Origin: an uncultured Granulosicoccus sp.
GTDB taxonomy: Bacteria; Pseudomonadota; Gammaproteobacteria; Granulosicoccales; Granulosicoccaceae
Length of the DNA: 64,000 bases
Assembly (NCBI GenBank): GCA_947499955.1
Contig: CANMQI010000019.1
Location: 1-64,000, forward strand
Direction of reading: 5' to 3'
In this document: piece by piece, positions 37,655 to 46,388 of the stretch
Layout: every line of letters starts with the position of its first letter
How positions within the stretch are numbered: the first letter of the stretch is position 1
Translations under genes and position numbers: made by a program
Notes under the pieces: generated by a model
What the model saw: the letters and a program-made list of their open reading frames with translations, nothing else
What the model was told of the DNA's origin: nothing
Database searches by the model: none

Positions 37655-39211
37655 ATGACATTGACGAGAACCAAGCCTGGAAGTCCTCGCGACCTCCTCT
37701 CATGCAAGAACCTCCTGCACGCAGCACTACTCAGTTCCCTGTTGATACTGGGCGCCTGCGGTGACAGCGACTCCACGACAGACGATGTAGTCACATCCGA
37801 ATCAGGCGATACCGATGACAACTCGGATACCGCGCTCGATGCCGACTTTGAAACCACTGACTGGACCGAAGAGACCCATACCAAGGATGTCGATCCGAAT
37901 TTCGATGAAGTGTTCGATGACACACAGGTGAAGCGTCTGGATCTTGTCGTGACCGAGGAGCGCTGGCAGAGCATGCTCGATGACATGACAGCGATGTACG
38001 GTGAATTCGGCGACAGCGGCGCCGGCCCCGGCGACGCTGCACCCGGTGGTGGAGCACAACCTGGCGGTGCTCGATTCGGCCCTCCAGCCCAGGCCGATGA
38101 CACGACCAATCTGCTAGAGACCGATGAGGATCCGATCTTTGTTCCTGCCGAGGTTTTCTACAACGGCAAACAGTGGTATCGCGTCGGCATTCGCTTCAAG
38201 GGCAACTCGTCATTGCAATCCAGCTGGCGGGCAGGAATCCTGAAACTCTCGTTCAAGATGGACTTCGACGAATTCGAGGATGATTACCCGCAGATAGACA
38301 ATCAACGCTTCTATGGCTTCAAGAAGTTCAGCCTCAAGAACAACTACGACGACAATTCCGAGCTACGCGAGAAAGTGGCGAGCGATGTGTTCAGAGCTGC
38401 CGGAGTTCCTGTCTCGCACACAGCCTTCTATACCCTGTACGTCGACCATGGCAACGGCCCGGAATATTTCGGCCTGTACACCCTGGTGGAAGAGGCCGAT
38501 GGCGCTGTTCTGGACACGCAGTTCTCCAGTGATGATGGCAACCTGTACAAGCCTGAAGATGGCAGTGCAAACTTTGTGGAGGCCACATTCAACCCGGAAG
38601 ACTTCGAGAAGAAGACCAACGAGGATGACGAAGACTGGTCGGATATCGAAGCCCTGTTCACCGCTCTGCACGATGACACGGCGACCACAGATCCGGCTAC
38701 ATGGCGTACCAACCTGGAAACCGTATTCGACGTCGATGGATTCCTGAGGTATCTGGCAGTCAACGGCATCATCCAGAACTGGGACACCTATGGCCGCATG
38801 ATCCACAACTACTATCTCTACAACAATCCGGAGACAGGGCAGTTGACCTGGATTCCCTGGGACAACAACGAAGCCTTGCAGGAAGGCAAACAGGGTGGTG
38901 CGCTGGCACTGGATTTTTCGGACCTGGACAACGAGCAATGGCCGTTGATTGCCAGGATATATGCCGACGATGTCTACAAGTCTCGGTATGACATTCTCCT
39001 GTCTGACATCATGTCCAACGCGTTCGAAACCAGCAGCATTCAGGCGAAGTACGACAACTATTCGTCACTGGTCTCCCCCTACGCAACGACAGAATTGCCC
39101 GGCTATTCCTTTCTTGAAAACAGCAGTGATTTCAGCGCAGCCATCAGCGCGCTCAAGTCTCATGCCTCCAGCCGTGCCACTGCGGTTCAGAACTACCTGA
39201 ATAGCCAGTAA
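37655..39211 (+). CDS. CotH-kinase domain lipoprotein
   Basis: A 518-residue protein with a lipoprotein signal (LLSSLLILGAC, then GDSDS) and a long acidic Asp/Thr/Glu linker. The rest is a CotH domain: RLDLVVTEERWQSML, VPAEVFYNGKQWYRVGIRFK, GNSSLQSSW, KKFSLKNNYDDNSELREKVA, YFGLYTLVEEADGAVLD and the C-terminal HNYYLYNNPETGQLTWIPWD. CotH of Bacillus is an atypical protein kinase of the spore coat; bacterial lipoprotein forms are uncharacterised. The WDNN motif at the end of the last segment corresponds to the metal-binding region. A Gly/Pro insert lies near residues 118-150. Confidence 0.85.
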   Translation: MTLTRTKPGSPRDLLSCKNLLHAALLSSLLILGACGDSDSTTDDVVTSESGDTDDNSDTALDADFETTDWTEETHTKDVDPNFDEVFDDTQVKRLDLVVTEERWQSMLDDMTAMYGEFGDSGAGPGDAAPGGGAQPGGARFGPPAQADDTTNLLETDEDPIFVPAEVFYNGKQWYRVGIRFKGNSSLQSSWRAGILKLSFKMDFDEFEDDYPQIDNQRFYGFKKFSLKNNYDDNSELREKVASDVFRAAGVPVSHTAFYTLYVDHGNGPEYFGLYTLVEEADGAVLDTQFSSDDGNLYKPEDGSANFVEATFNPEDFEKKTNEDDEDWSDIEALFTALHDDTATTDPATWRTNLETVFDVDGFLRYLAVNGIIQNWDTYGRMIHNYYLYNNPETGQLTWIPWDNNEALQEGKQGGALALDFSDLDNEQWPLIARIYADDVYKSRYDILLSDIMSNAFETSSIQAKYDNYSSLVSPYATTELPGYSFLENSSDFSAAISALKSHASSRATAVQNYLNSQ

Positions 39212-39224
39212 GCGTGACGGTAAT

Positions 39225-39254
39225 CGGAAGCCGAGCTCTTCAGCTTCCGGTTTT
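39225..39254 (+). terminator. Rho-independent terminator
   Basis: CGGAAGC pairs with GCTTCCG around an 11-base loop and is followed by G and TTTT, 13 bases after the cotH-type gene. Confidence 0.7.
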
Positions 39255-39355
39255 CTTGCCTGAAAGGAAACAGGAACTGATTCAAACTCTTTCTGTCTGA
39301 CGCTTTGCTGGATACACTGTCAGTTCGTTGCCACACGCTCAGGGAGAAACATCGC

Positions 39356-39964
39356 ATGAAAATCAGGAATATCACGGCACCCGCACTTGCACCCGCACTT
39401 GCAGCCTCATTTGCACTTGTATTGCTCAGCGGCGCCTCCAGCGCATTCGCACTGGATATCGACAGCAGCAACTCGAAGGTCAACGTCGTATCCACCAAGG
39501 TACTGGCAGACGGGACATCGAGTGTTGCCGAGATATTCACTTTCAGTTCATTGGCAGGTAGCGTGGGCGACAATGGCGAGGCGTCCGTCACGATAGATCT
39601 CGGAGCCATCGAAACGGGTATCGACATCCGCGATGAGCGCATGGGCGAGTATCTGTTCGAAACAGATCGTTACCCCAATGCCACGATAACCGCTCAGATA
39701 CCGGATTCCGCGCTGGCCAACGGTAGTCGAACGATTGATCTTGAACTCAATGTCGACATGCATGGCAAGCAGATGATGTACACCGTACCCGTCATGGTTT
39801 CAAGTGACGCCACCACCGTCATGGTGACAGCCGAAGAGCCTTTGCTGGTCGATGCTGCATCCTTCGACCTGCAAGGCGGACTGGGCAAACTCGGCGAGCT
39901 TGCCGGCCTCCTGCATATCCCGACGTCGGTTCCCGTCACGTTCAGTCTGACTTTCACGCGCTGA
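39356..39964 (+). CDS. YceI family periplasmic protein
   Basis: A 202-residue protein with a signal peptide (core ALAASFALVLLSGASSAFA, cleavage near SAFA). ATG 39356 is chosen because the signal starts there and AGGGAGA precedes it. The lipocalin-like YceI fold is indicated by IDSSNSKVNVVSTKV, the helix-turn segment METGIDIRDERMGEYLFET-like and FPT/YPNATITAQI. YceI proteins bind isoprenoid lipids such as ubiquinone precursors in the periplasm. The mature sequence has no cysteine. It ends about 220 bases before the polyphosphate-type operon and is probably a separate unit. Confidence 0.82.
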   Translation: MKIRNITAPALAPALAASFALVLLSGASSAFALDIDSSNSKVNVVSTKVLADGTSSVAEIFTFSSLAGSVGDNGEASVTIDLGAIETGIDIRDERMGEYLFETDRYPNATITAQIPDSALANGSRTIDLELNVDMHGKQMMYTVPVMVSSDATTVMVTAEEPLLVDAASFDLQGGLGKLGELAGLLHIPTSVPVTFSLTFTR

Positions 39965-40119
39965 AAGCCCCTCCCCTGCGGACCGTCAGGAAACCATCAC
40001 CTGAACACGGTTCGCAGGATCAGGCCGGAACTGGCCTGACACTGCCGTTACAGCGCTCAGCATGACTCACGACGACACTGAGTCAAGCAACCCGCCACAT
40101 TGACAGAACAATCCGCTCA

Positions 40120-40152
40120 TCATGCTCGATAGAGCATGACGTCTTGACGTCA
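40120..40152. promoter_or_regulatory. Two overlapping palindromes, probable operator
   Basis: TCATGCTC-GATA-GAGCATGA (40120-40139) and TGACGTC-TT-GACGTCA (40137-40152) are both perfect inverted repeats sharing three bases. They lie 35-82 bases before the start of the small ribbon-helix-helix gene, where an autoregulatory or partition-type binding site would be expected. Confidence 0.6.
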
Positions 40153-40186
40153 TCCATCGATTGCTTCACGATAACGCCTGGTATCG

Positions 40187-40375
40187 ATGAAGGGCAGCGA
40201 CGTGAGTAAGGAAAAGCCCAGCAAGAAGAACACCTCCTTGCGCCTGGAAAGCAATATGCTCAAGGCCCTTAAAATCAGGGCAATCGAAGAAGACAGCAGT
40301 GTGCAGGTCATCCTTGAACGACTCGTTGAAGAATATCTGAACACCCCCGGAAAACAAAAAAAATCAAAGAAATGA
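40187..40375 (+). CDS. Small ribbon-helix-helix DNA-binding protein
   Basis: At most 62 residues. The central NTSLRLESNMLKALKIRAIE and EDSSVQVILERLVEEYLN fit an RHH (MetJ/Arc) fold: one beta-strand and two helices. The basic tails (KEKPSKKN and KQKKSKK) would contact DNA. The start could be ATG 40187 or GTG 40202; AAGGG at 40190 is better placed for GTG. Its stop overlaps the CHAD start by four bases. Small RHH proteins beside ParA ATPases act as centromere binders and autorepressors (ParG, omega), which is the role I infer here, acting on the two palindromes upstream. Confidence 0.7.
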   Translation: MKGSDVSKEKPSKKNTSLRLESNMLKALKIRAIEEDSSVQVILERLVEEYLNTPGKQKKSKK

Positions 40376-41892
40376 ATCCAGCATCGGAAAAGACCTGGTT
40401 ACTGAAGAACGCGCTTGATCACAACGGACTTACCGACGTACTGGGAGTCGGCTTTCATGTCGACATCGATCAGCCCGTGACATCGAACTTGACGGTGTAT
40501 GACGACTTCGATGCCAATCTGTGGAACGCCGACCTGATGCTTTGTCGCATCGACAAGAACACCTTTCAGCTCATCCGGGGCTCCGATCGCATCGGCGAGG
40601 TTCGCGCACCGGCGAAAGCCAGATTCTGGTGGGACCTGCCCGACAGCGACATGAAGCGCCTGCTGAAGAAGAAGACAGGCTTGCGTGCCTTCATGCCCAT
40701 TGCATCACTGCAACGAGTCAACACACGATTTGCACTACGCAACGCCGATGAAAAGATCGTTGTCAGAGGCCTGCTCTCGCAATCGATTGTGGATGGGAAC
40801 ATTCAGCATTACATCACCCTGCAACAGATGCGTGGCTACGATAAAAGTGCTGTGCAGGCCAGAAAGCTGCTGACACCTCTGTTCGAAAGAGAGATACCCG
40901 ATTTCGGGTTGAAGGCGATGTTCGCAGAGCAGAACCCCGGCATGATGGACAAGGCTGTGCCTGAGGTACTGCACTTGTCGCCGGACATGCCGACAGAGCT
41001 TGCCGTTCGCGCCATGGCCACCGAGATGATTGATCAGGCGACCTCCCATGTCGACGGCGTGGTGGCCGACATCGATACGGTTTTCCTGCATCAGTTTCGG
41101 GTGAGTGTGCGCAAGCTGCGCTCCCTGATCAGCCTCCTGAAAAAAGCCCTGCCCCCGGAAACGGTGGAAGCCCTGGCCCCACAACTGTCTGACATTGCAG
41201 GCAAGACCAGCAGACTACGGGATCTGGACGTCTTTCTGCTGGACAAGAAGCACTATCTCGAGATGCTACCCGACAGCCATGCGGCGGGACTGGACGAATT
41301 GTACATACGCGTGGAAAAACAACGGCAACTGGAAAAGAACCGGCTGGCACGCTACTTCCAGTCAAAGCAGTTTCAGCATGACATCAACGCTTGCAGGACA
41401 ATCCTGTCAGAGGCACCGGCTTATTCGAATTCGCTGTCGAACAAGCCGGTGCAGACTGTTGCCAAATCCCTGCTGATCAAGCGTTACAAGAAGATTCAGT
41501 CCATGAGCGCCGAACTGCATGCGGACTCGGACGACGAGGATGTGCATGACATACGCAAGGAATTCAAGAAACTGCGCTACCTGATCGAATTCTTCATCGA
41601 GCTGCTGCCCGGAAAACGTACCGCCAGATTGTTGAAACGATTGAAGAAGCTGCAGGTGACGCTAGGCGACTTCAACGACTATTGTGTCCAGATAGAGTTT
41701 CTGAGCGGCTTCAGTGATGACCGACAGATCGAGATGACCAAGGCTCTGAGCGGACTCATTGCCGTCCTGCATCTCAGGCAGATCGAAACACGCAACCAGG
41801 TGGAGGCGGCACTTGCGCGCTTTTTTACCGACGACATGGCCATGGAAATCGAATTGGCCTTTGGCGCAAAGGCCAGCGGAGAATCCAGATGA
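40372..41892 (+). CDS. CHAD domain protein
   Basis: A 506-residue cytosolic protein. The N-terminal 200 residues are beta-rich and CYTH-like in outline but lack the ExExK start. The CHAD domain spans about residues 210-490: its two helical halves carry conserved basic histidines in LHQFRVSVRKLRSLISLLKK and DVHDIRKEFKKLRYLIEFFI. CHAD domains bind polyphosphate and target proteins to polyphosphate granules in Ralstonia eutropha. The gene overlaps its neighbours by four bases on both sides (ATGA), so RHH, CHAD and ParA should be made together. Confidence 0.85.
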   Translation: MNPASEKTWLLKNALDHNGLTDVLGVGFHVDIDQPVTSNLTVYDDFDANLWNADLMLCRIDKNTFQLIRGSDRIGEVRAPAKARFWWDLPDSDMKRLLKKKTGLRAFMPIASLQRVNTRFALRNADEKIVVRGLLSQSIVDGNIQHYITLQQMRGYDKSAVQARKLLTPLFEREIPDFGLKAMFAEQNPGMMDKAVPEVLHLSPDMPTELAVRAMATEMIDQATSHVDGVVADIDTVFLHQFRVSVRKLRSLISLLKKALPPETVEALAPQLSDIAGKTSRLRDLDVFLLDKKHYLEMLPDSHAAGLDELYIRVEKQRQLEKNRLARYFQSKQFQHDINACRTILSEAPAYSNSLSNKPVQTVAKSLLIKRYKKIQSMSAELHADSDDEDVHDIRKEFKKLRYLIEFFIELLPGKRTARLLKRLKKLQVTLGDFNDYCVQIEFLSGFSDDRQIEMTKALSGLIAVLHLRQIETRNQVEAALARFFTDDMAMEIELAFGAKASGESR

Positions 41893-42632
41893 AAGTCATA
41901 GCCTGCTACAGCATGAAGGGTGGAGTCGGGAAAACCGCAACCGCTGTCAACCTGGCCTACCTCGCGGCGAAGTCCGGGCAGAGAACGCTACTGATCGATC
42001 TTGATCCACAAGGTGCATCCTCGTTCTACTTCCGCGTCAAACCCTCATCGAAGAAATGGGGAGAGCGGTTTTTCAAGGCCTATGCAACCCTGGTCAAGAA
42101 CATCAAGGCCAGCGATTTCGAGAATCTGGATGTTATCCCGGCTCACTTGAGCTTTCGCAATTTCGATTCCATGCTGAGCGATCTGAAGAAGCGTGAGAAT
42201 CGCCTGAAGCGCCTGTTGAAGGGTTTCAGAAAGGAATACGATCTGGTGATTCTCGACTGCCCGCCGTCCATCAGCTTTCTGTCGGAGTCGATCTTCACGG
42301 CATCCGATGTGGTGCTGGTTCCTGTGATCCCGACCACCCTGTCCGAGCGAACCTTTGAACAACTGGTGCATTTTTTCAAGGAGAACAAGTACCCCTTGAA
42401 GAAGATAGTCCCGTTCTTCTCCATGGTTCAGGCACAGAAATCCTTGCACAAGGCAACCATGGAAGCCATGTCCACGCGCCGCAAGGTCTTCCTGAAGTCC
42501 ACCATTCCCTACTCTTCCGATATCGAGAAAATGGGGCAACACAAGGCACCGGTAGATCTGTTTGCCCGATCAACCGCTGCCAACGCGGCCTATATCAAGC
42601 TGTGGGCCGAGGTCGCGAAAAAGCACCTGTAA
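41889..42632 (+). CDS. ParA/MinD-family ATPase
   Basis: A 247-residue ATPase with the deviant Walker A MKGGVGKTATAVNLA (signature Lys in KGG), switch I LLIDLDPQGASSFYF and Walker B LVILDCPPSISFLSE. It has no N-terminal HTH, so it belongs to the short ParA group, which includes ParF- and McdA-like positioning ATPases. A large basic surface is likely (many KK/KR pairs), as needed for nucleoid binding. It is embedded between CHAD and CYTH genes rather than beside parB, so its cargo is more likely a polyphosphate-linked body than DNA. That cargo is an inference. Confidence 0.85.
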   Translation: MKVIACYSMKGGVGKTATAVNLAYLAAKSGQRTLLIDLDPQGASSFYFRVKPSSKKWGERFFKAYATLVKNIKASDFENLDVIPAHLSFRNFDSMLSDLKKRENRLKRLLKGFRKEYDLVILDCPPSISFLSESIFTASDVVLVPVIPTTLSERTFEQLVHFFKENKYPLKKIVPFFSMVQAQKSLHKATMEAMSTRRKVFLKSTIPYSSDIEKMGQHKAPVDLFARSTAANAAYIKLWAEVAKKHL

Positions 42633-42654
42633 ACATCAGCTCGGGAGGGCTATC

Positions 42655-43128
42655 GTGGCAATTGAAATCGAACGCAAGTTTCTGGTGAAGCAATTACCGG
42701 TGGCCGAGTTGCAACAGGCATTGGTCGAGCAGATACAGCAGGGCTATCTCATCCGGGAGTCGGAGCGGGAAGTCAGAATCAGACGCAAGGGCGATCTGTT
42801 TTATCTGACTGAGAAGAAAGGCGCGGGCATGACTCGTGAAGAACACGAGATTCTCATCAGCGAGGCGATGTTCGATGCCTTGTGGCCGCTGACTGACGGC
42901 ATGCAGCTTGAAAAAGCTCGCAGCACGTTCATGCTGGATGAGCATCAACTGGAACTGGACGTCTATCAGGGTGAACTGGCACCGTTGATGATTCTCGAAA
43001 CCGAGTTCACGACAGAGGAACAGGCTCTCGCCTGGTCACCCCCCTGGTTTGCAGGCCCCGAGGTGACGGGAGACAAGCGATACAAGAACGCTCAACTGGC
43101 CACGGCAGGAAAACCTGACAATGGGTAA
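42655..43128 (+). CDS. CYTH domain protein (triphosphate tunnel metalloenzyme)
   Basis: A 157-residue protein starting at GTG 42655, with GGGAGG eight bases before it. The signature AIEIERKFLV (ExExK) opens the tunnel fold; alternating charged strands follow (VRIRRKGDLFYLTEKK, EEHEILISE, KARSTFML, LELDVYQGELAPLMILETEF). Such enzymes hydrolyse inorganic triphosphate or long polyphosphate, or bind nucleotide triphosphates, with divalent metal. Unlike E. coli YgiF, in which CYTH and CHAD are fused, the two domains are here in separate genes of one operon. It overlaps the Nudix gene by eight bases. Confidence 0.87.
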   Translation: MAIEIERKFLVKQLPVAELQQALVEQIQQGYLIRESEREVRIRRKGDLFYLTEKKGAGMTREEHEILISEAMFDALWPLTDGMQLEKARSTFMLDEHQLELDVYQGELAPLMILETEFTTEEQALAWSPPWFAGPEVTGDKRYKNAQLATAGKPDNG

Positions 43129-43552
43129 GAAGCATCAGAAGCTGAAAAAGAGAGTCGCCGTACTCCCTATTCTGATGAAGAAATGCAAGCACAAGAAGAA
43201 ACGCAAGAGGAAGTGCAAGATCTACCTGGTCACCAGCCGTGAACATTCACAATGGATCATCCCGACCGGGAAGCTGGAAAAAAACCTGAGCAACCGGCGT
43301 GTCGCGCTGCTGGAAGCCTTTGAAGAGGCAGGCATTCTCGGAAAACTCGACGATCAGTTCAAGATGCAGGTATTGCTGCAGCGCCCTTGCGGCAAGAAGA
43401 AGCGCAAGACCATCGTTTTTCTGCTTTACGTCAAACGTATATTGGACCACTGGCCCGAAGAGAGTGAACGCAAGCGCAAGGCGGTCAGCATCGATAGTTA
43501 TATAAAGACCGTTTCCGACAAGAAACTCAAGAAGAAGCTATTGGCAATATAG
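43121..43552 (+). CDS. Nudix hydrolase with a variant Nudix box
   Basis: A 143-residue protein, very basic at both ends (KKCKHKKKRKRKCKIYLV and KKLKKKLL). The Nudix box reads GKLEKNLSNRRVALLEAFEE followed by AGI: the EAFEEAG core is kept, but the consensus Glu after Gx5 and the Arg before the core Glu are both Leu. Layout (WIIPTGKLEKNL before the box) resembles diphosphoinositol/polyphosphate-type Nudix enzymes, which fits the CHAD and CYTH neighbours and the polycation tails. Catalytic activity is plausible because the core glutamates remain, but not certain. Confidence 0.78.
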   Translation: MGKKHQKLKKRVAVLPILMKKCKHKKKRKRKCKIYLVTSREHSQWIIPTGKLEKNLSNRRVALLEAFEEAGILGKLDDQFKMQVLLQRPCGKKKRKTIVFLLYVKRILDHWPEESERKRKAVSIDSYIKTVSDKKLKKKLLAI

Positions 43553-43728
43553 CGGCGCACGATTCTGTCGCATCGCTCTCCCGAGCCTGTCTCACTGGCA
43601 TCGACTGATACTCGAGCTCTCACGCAACCCTGGAGAGTCCGAATCCACACGGATTCGGGCGTGCCCGGCGCCGTATCGAGGTCATCCGGATATTCAAGCC
43701 ATGCAGGCCTCCGGCCGCTACTGCTTGC

Positions 43729-45759
43729 ATGCGGAACAAAATGCGTCTGGCGCTTGCCAGCCTGTACGGTGTCAGAAAATCTCTCAAAGCCGGCGCACAA
43801 CCACGCTCACTGTGGTGGTCGATACCGGTATGGACAGGCGCTGCAGCTGTGCTTCTGGTCGTGGCCTTGTCTGCCACAGACCACACCGAGAAACATTTCC
43901 TGACAAAGGATGCTGAACACACGGCGCTGCAGTATGCTGATTTCCTGGCAAAGAGCGTACCTGACCTGGATCGCCTGTTCTCCCAACGGGAGCTGAGTCA
44001 GCAGGCGCAGGTGGCGCTGACACGCAATACGCGGCTGGGTGATGTGTTCCGCTACAAGTTATTCGACTCCAGCGGGCAACTGATATTGACATCGGACGAG
44101 ATCGGCTCAGTGACGCCTCTTGCTGCAGCGGGCGCATCTCGGATCGACACCCAGAGACATGCGGGTAGCAATGGCTACGTCAGCGACATCGTGCTGGGCG
44201 GCAACAATTATATCGAGCTGGCGGACGGTCGAGAAAAACCGGATCGTCCCGATCTGTATTCCGAGGCCTATGTGCCGCTGATGGGACCTGACGGAATTCT
44301 TGGCGTCATAGAAGTCTATGTTGACCAGAGCGCGCGTCAACAACGCATCGCATCCGCTTTCACCAGAGTCGCCGCGACGGTCGTCGGTCTGCTGCTGCTC
44401 GCAGGGCTTGGCATCGCCTGGCAATCCTGGCAGCGCCTGACGGATCGTCGACGTGATGAGGAGAAGATTCGCTATCTGGCAGAACACGATGTCCTGTCGG
44501 GTGCACTGAACCGCGCCAGTTTCGAAAGCGTACTGAACGCAACTGCGCAAGCGGCAGGCGTCTCCGGTGAGGCGTTTGCGATCCATTGCATCGATCTCGA
44601 TCGATTCAAGGAGGTCAACGACACCCTTGGTCATTCGGCCGGCGACGAGGTACTGCGTGAGGTAGCGGCCAGGCTCAACGCATTGCATCGCCCCGGCGAT
44701 GTACTGGCACGACTCGGTGGCGATGAATTCGCGGTCCTGCAGGCTACGCAGAACAGTCCTCGGGATGTTGAAGCCCACGGCCGACGCATTGTCGAAGCGC
44801 TGGCTCGCCCCATGGATATTGCGGGCAGCAGAGTGCCCTGTGGTGCAAGCGTCGGTGCTGCCTGCTTCGGTATTGACGCAACAGAAATCAACGACTTGTT
44901 GCACAAGGCCGATCTGGCCATGTATCGCTCCAAGACATCCGGACGGGGCCGATTCAGTTTCTACGATGAAGCCCTGGATAGTGAGCTGGAGGAGCGTCGG
45001 CTGCTGGCCATCGACCTGCGAACAGCCCTGGCTGACAATGCACTCAGCTTGCACTACCAACCCTTGTTTGATGCGACTGACAGTGACTCGGCGGTCGGTT
45101 TCGAGGCCTTGATGCGCTGGACTCATCCTGTACACGGCAATGTGCCTCCCTCGGTTTTCATTCCGTTGGCCGAGGAATGCGGGCAGATCGTGACACTGGG
45201 CACATGGGCAATCGAACAGGCCTGCCATGATGCCGTGCAATGGACAGACGCCACCCACGTTGCCGTCAATCTCTCTCCGGCTCAATTTCGTGCAGATGCA
45301 CCGGATGTGGTTGCCGTGGTCGCCCGAGTGCTCGAGTCAACCGGCCTGGCAGCTGAGCGGCTGGAACTGGAAATTACCGAATCCCTGCTGATCAGCGATC
45401 CGGAGAAGGTGCTCGACAGCCTCAATCGCCTGTCCAGCCTCGGTGTCCGGATTGCGATGGATGACTTTGGTACCGGCTACTCCAGTCTCTCCTACCTCTG
45501 GCGCTTTCCTTTCAACAAGGTAAAGATCGACCGAGCCTTCGTGAAAGAGCTGGAAGGTGAAGACAAGGTGTCATTGATCGTTGCATCCATTGTCACCCTT
45601 GCCCATTCGCTGGGCATGCGGGTCAACGCAGAAGGTGTGGAGACGGAATCCCAACGCGAAGCCCTGCGCAAGCTCGGCTGCGATGAACTTCAGGGCTTTC
45701 TGCTGGGCCGTCCGGCACCTCTGGAAGCCAGTGATGAGGTTGACCGCAAGGCGGCCTGA
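43729..45759 (+). CDS. Membrane GGDEF-EAL protein
   Basis: A 676-residue cyclic-di-GMP enzyme. A periplasmic sensor lies between two membrane helices (IPVWTGAAAVLLVVALS and VAATVVGLLLLAGLGIAW), residues about 55-210. The diguanylate cyclase domain has RLGGDEFAVL near residue 328, an intact active site. The phosphodiesterase domain starts with GFEALMRW near residue 457 and has NLSPAQFR, LELEITESLL, AMDDFGTGYSSLSYL and VNAEGVETESQ, all required for catalysis. Both activities may be present, so the net output depends on signals. It is preceded by a 176-base gap after the Nudix gene. Confidence 0.9.
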   Translation: MRNKMRLALASLYGVRKSLKAGAQPRSLWWSIPVWTGAAAVLLVVALSATDHTEKHFLTKDAEHTALQYADFLAKSVPDLDRLFSQRELSQQAQVALTRNTRLGDVFRYKLFDSSGQLILTSDEIGSVTPLAAAGASRIDTQRHAGSNGYVSDIVLGGNNYIELADGREKPDRPDLYSEAYVPLMGPDGILGVIEVYVDQSARQQRIASAFTRVAATVVGLLLLAGLGIAWQSWQRLTDRRRDEEKIRYLAEHDVLSGALNRASFESVLNATAQAAGVSGEAFAIHCIDLDRFKEVNDTLGHSAGDEVLREVAARLNALHRPGDVLARLGGDEFAVLQATQNSPRDVEAHGRRIVEALARPMDIAGSRVPCGASVGAACFGIDATEINDLLHKADLAMYRSKTSGRGRFSFYDEALDSELEERRLLAIDLRTALADNALSLHYQPLFDATDSDSAVGFEALMRWTHPVHGNVPPSVFIPLAEECGQIVTLGTWAIEQACHDAVQWTDATHVAVNLSPAQFRADAPDVVAVVARVLESTGLAAERLELEITESLLISDPEKVLDSLNRLSSLGVRIAMDDFGTGYSSLSYLWRFPFNKVKIDRAFVKELEGEDKVSLIVASIVTLAHSLGMRVNAEGVETESQREALRKLGCDELQGFLLGRPAPLEASDEVDRKAA

Positions 45760-45938
45760 CGTGCGCGAATGCGATGCCGCATCGCCGTACCGGCCGCACT
45801 TTCCCCGATCGACCTGCCAGCGACAAGCCTGCAGGCCTCCCCGCATGATCACAAGCTGCTGAGCCAGCTGGTAAACTGCCACACTCAAGAACAGCCCCTG
45901 AGCCCAGGGCTTTCATCGTGGTACCAAAGGCAAATTCA

Positions 45939-46229
45939 ATGATCAGGCATATCGTATTCTTCACCGCCAAACGCCAGGAAGACCTGCAGGCAATATACGA
46001 CGGACTGTCACTGCTCAAGGAGATTCCAGATTGCCAGCACTTCGAGGTCGGTGTGAATACGCGTGAGGATCCGATCTCCCAGAGCAAGCCGGATTTTGTC
46101 GTCTATGGCGAGTTCGAGTCGGATGCGCAGCTGACCGCATTCAAGCAACACGCCAATTACCAGCGTTCCATCGAGCTGGTAAGACCGCTCAGGGACATGC
46201 GCATCGCCGCAGACTTTGACGCAGCCTGA
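45939..46229 (+). CDS. Dabb family protein
   Basis: A 96-residue protein of the stress-responsive dimeric alpha/beta-barrel (Dabb) family: MIRHIVFFTAKRQEDLQAIY at the N-terminus, a central strand FEVGVNTREDPIS, and the VVYGEFESDAQLTAFKQHAN segment with the usual aromatic and His residues. ATG 45939 is chosen because Dabb proteins begin with this strand. The role is unknown; some relatives catalyse polyketide or phenolic reactions. It converges on the GMC dehydrogenase gene. Confidence 0.8.
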   Translation: MIRHIVFFTAKRQEDLQAIYDGLSLLKEIPDCQHFEVGVNTREDPISQSKPDFVVYGEFESDAQLTAFKQHANYQRSIELVRPLRDMRIAADFDAA

Positions 46230-46337
46230 GCGAAGTCGAACCGCGATAGTCGCAGCGCTGCCGGCTCGGGCGACGCGCCTTGTTGAACAATGGCGGATCG
46301 GGACGACTTTCTGCGCCCCACACGCCAGTGCGTTCCA

Positions 46338-46367
46338 ACCGGCAACCTGAACATTTCGGTTGCCGGT
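46338..46367. terminator. Hairpin between convergent genes
   Basis: ACCGGCAACC and GGTTGCCGGT form a perfect 10-bp stem with a 10-base loop. It lies between the convergent Dabb and GMC genes and could terminate either, though neither side has a T-run. Confidence 0.5.
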
Positions 46368-46388
46368 CGGCGTAACCCTGTCAGGGCA

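Noticed and set aside
44107-45285. 392-codon minus-strand ORF opposite the GGDEF-EAL gene
   Set aside because: The plus-strand protein has all catalytic motifs; the antisense frame is a consequence of codon bias.
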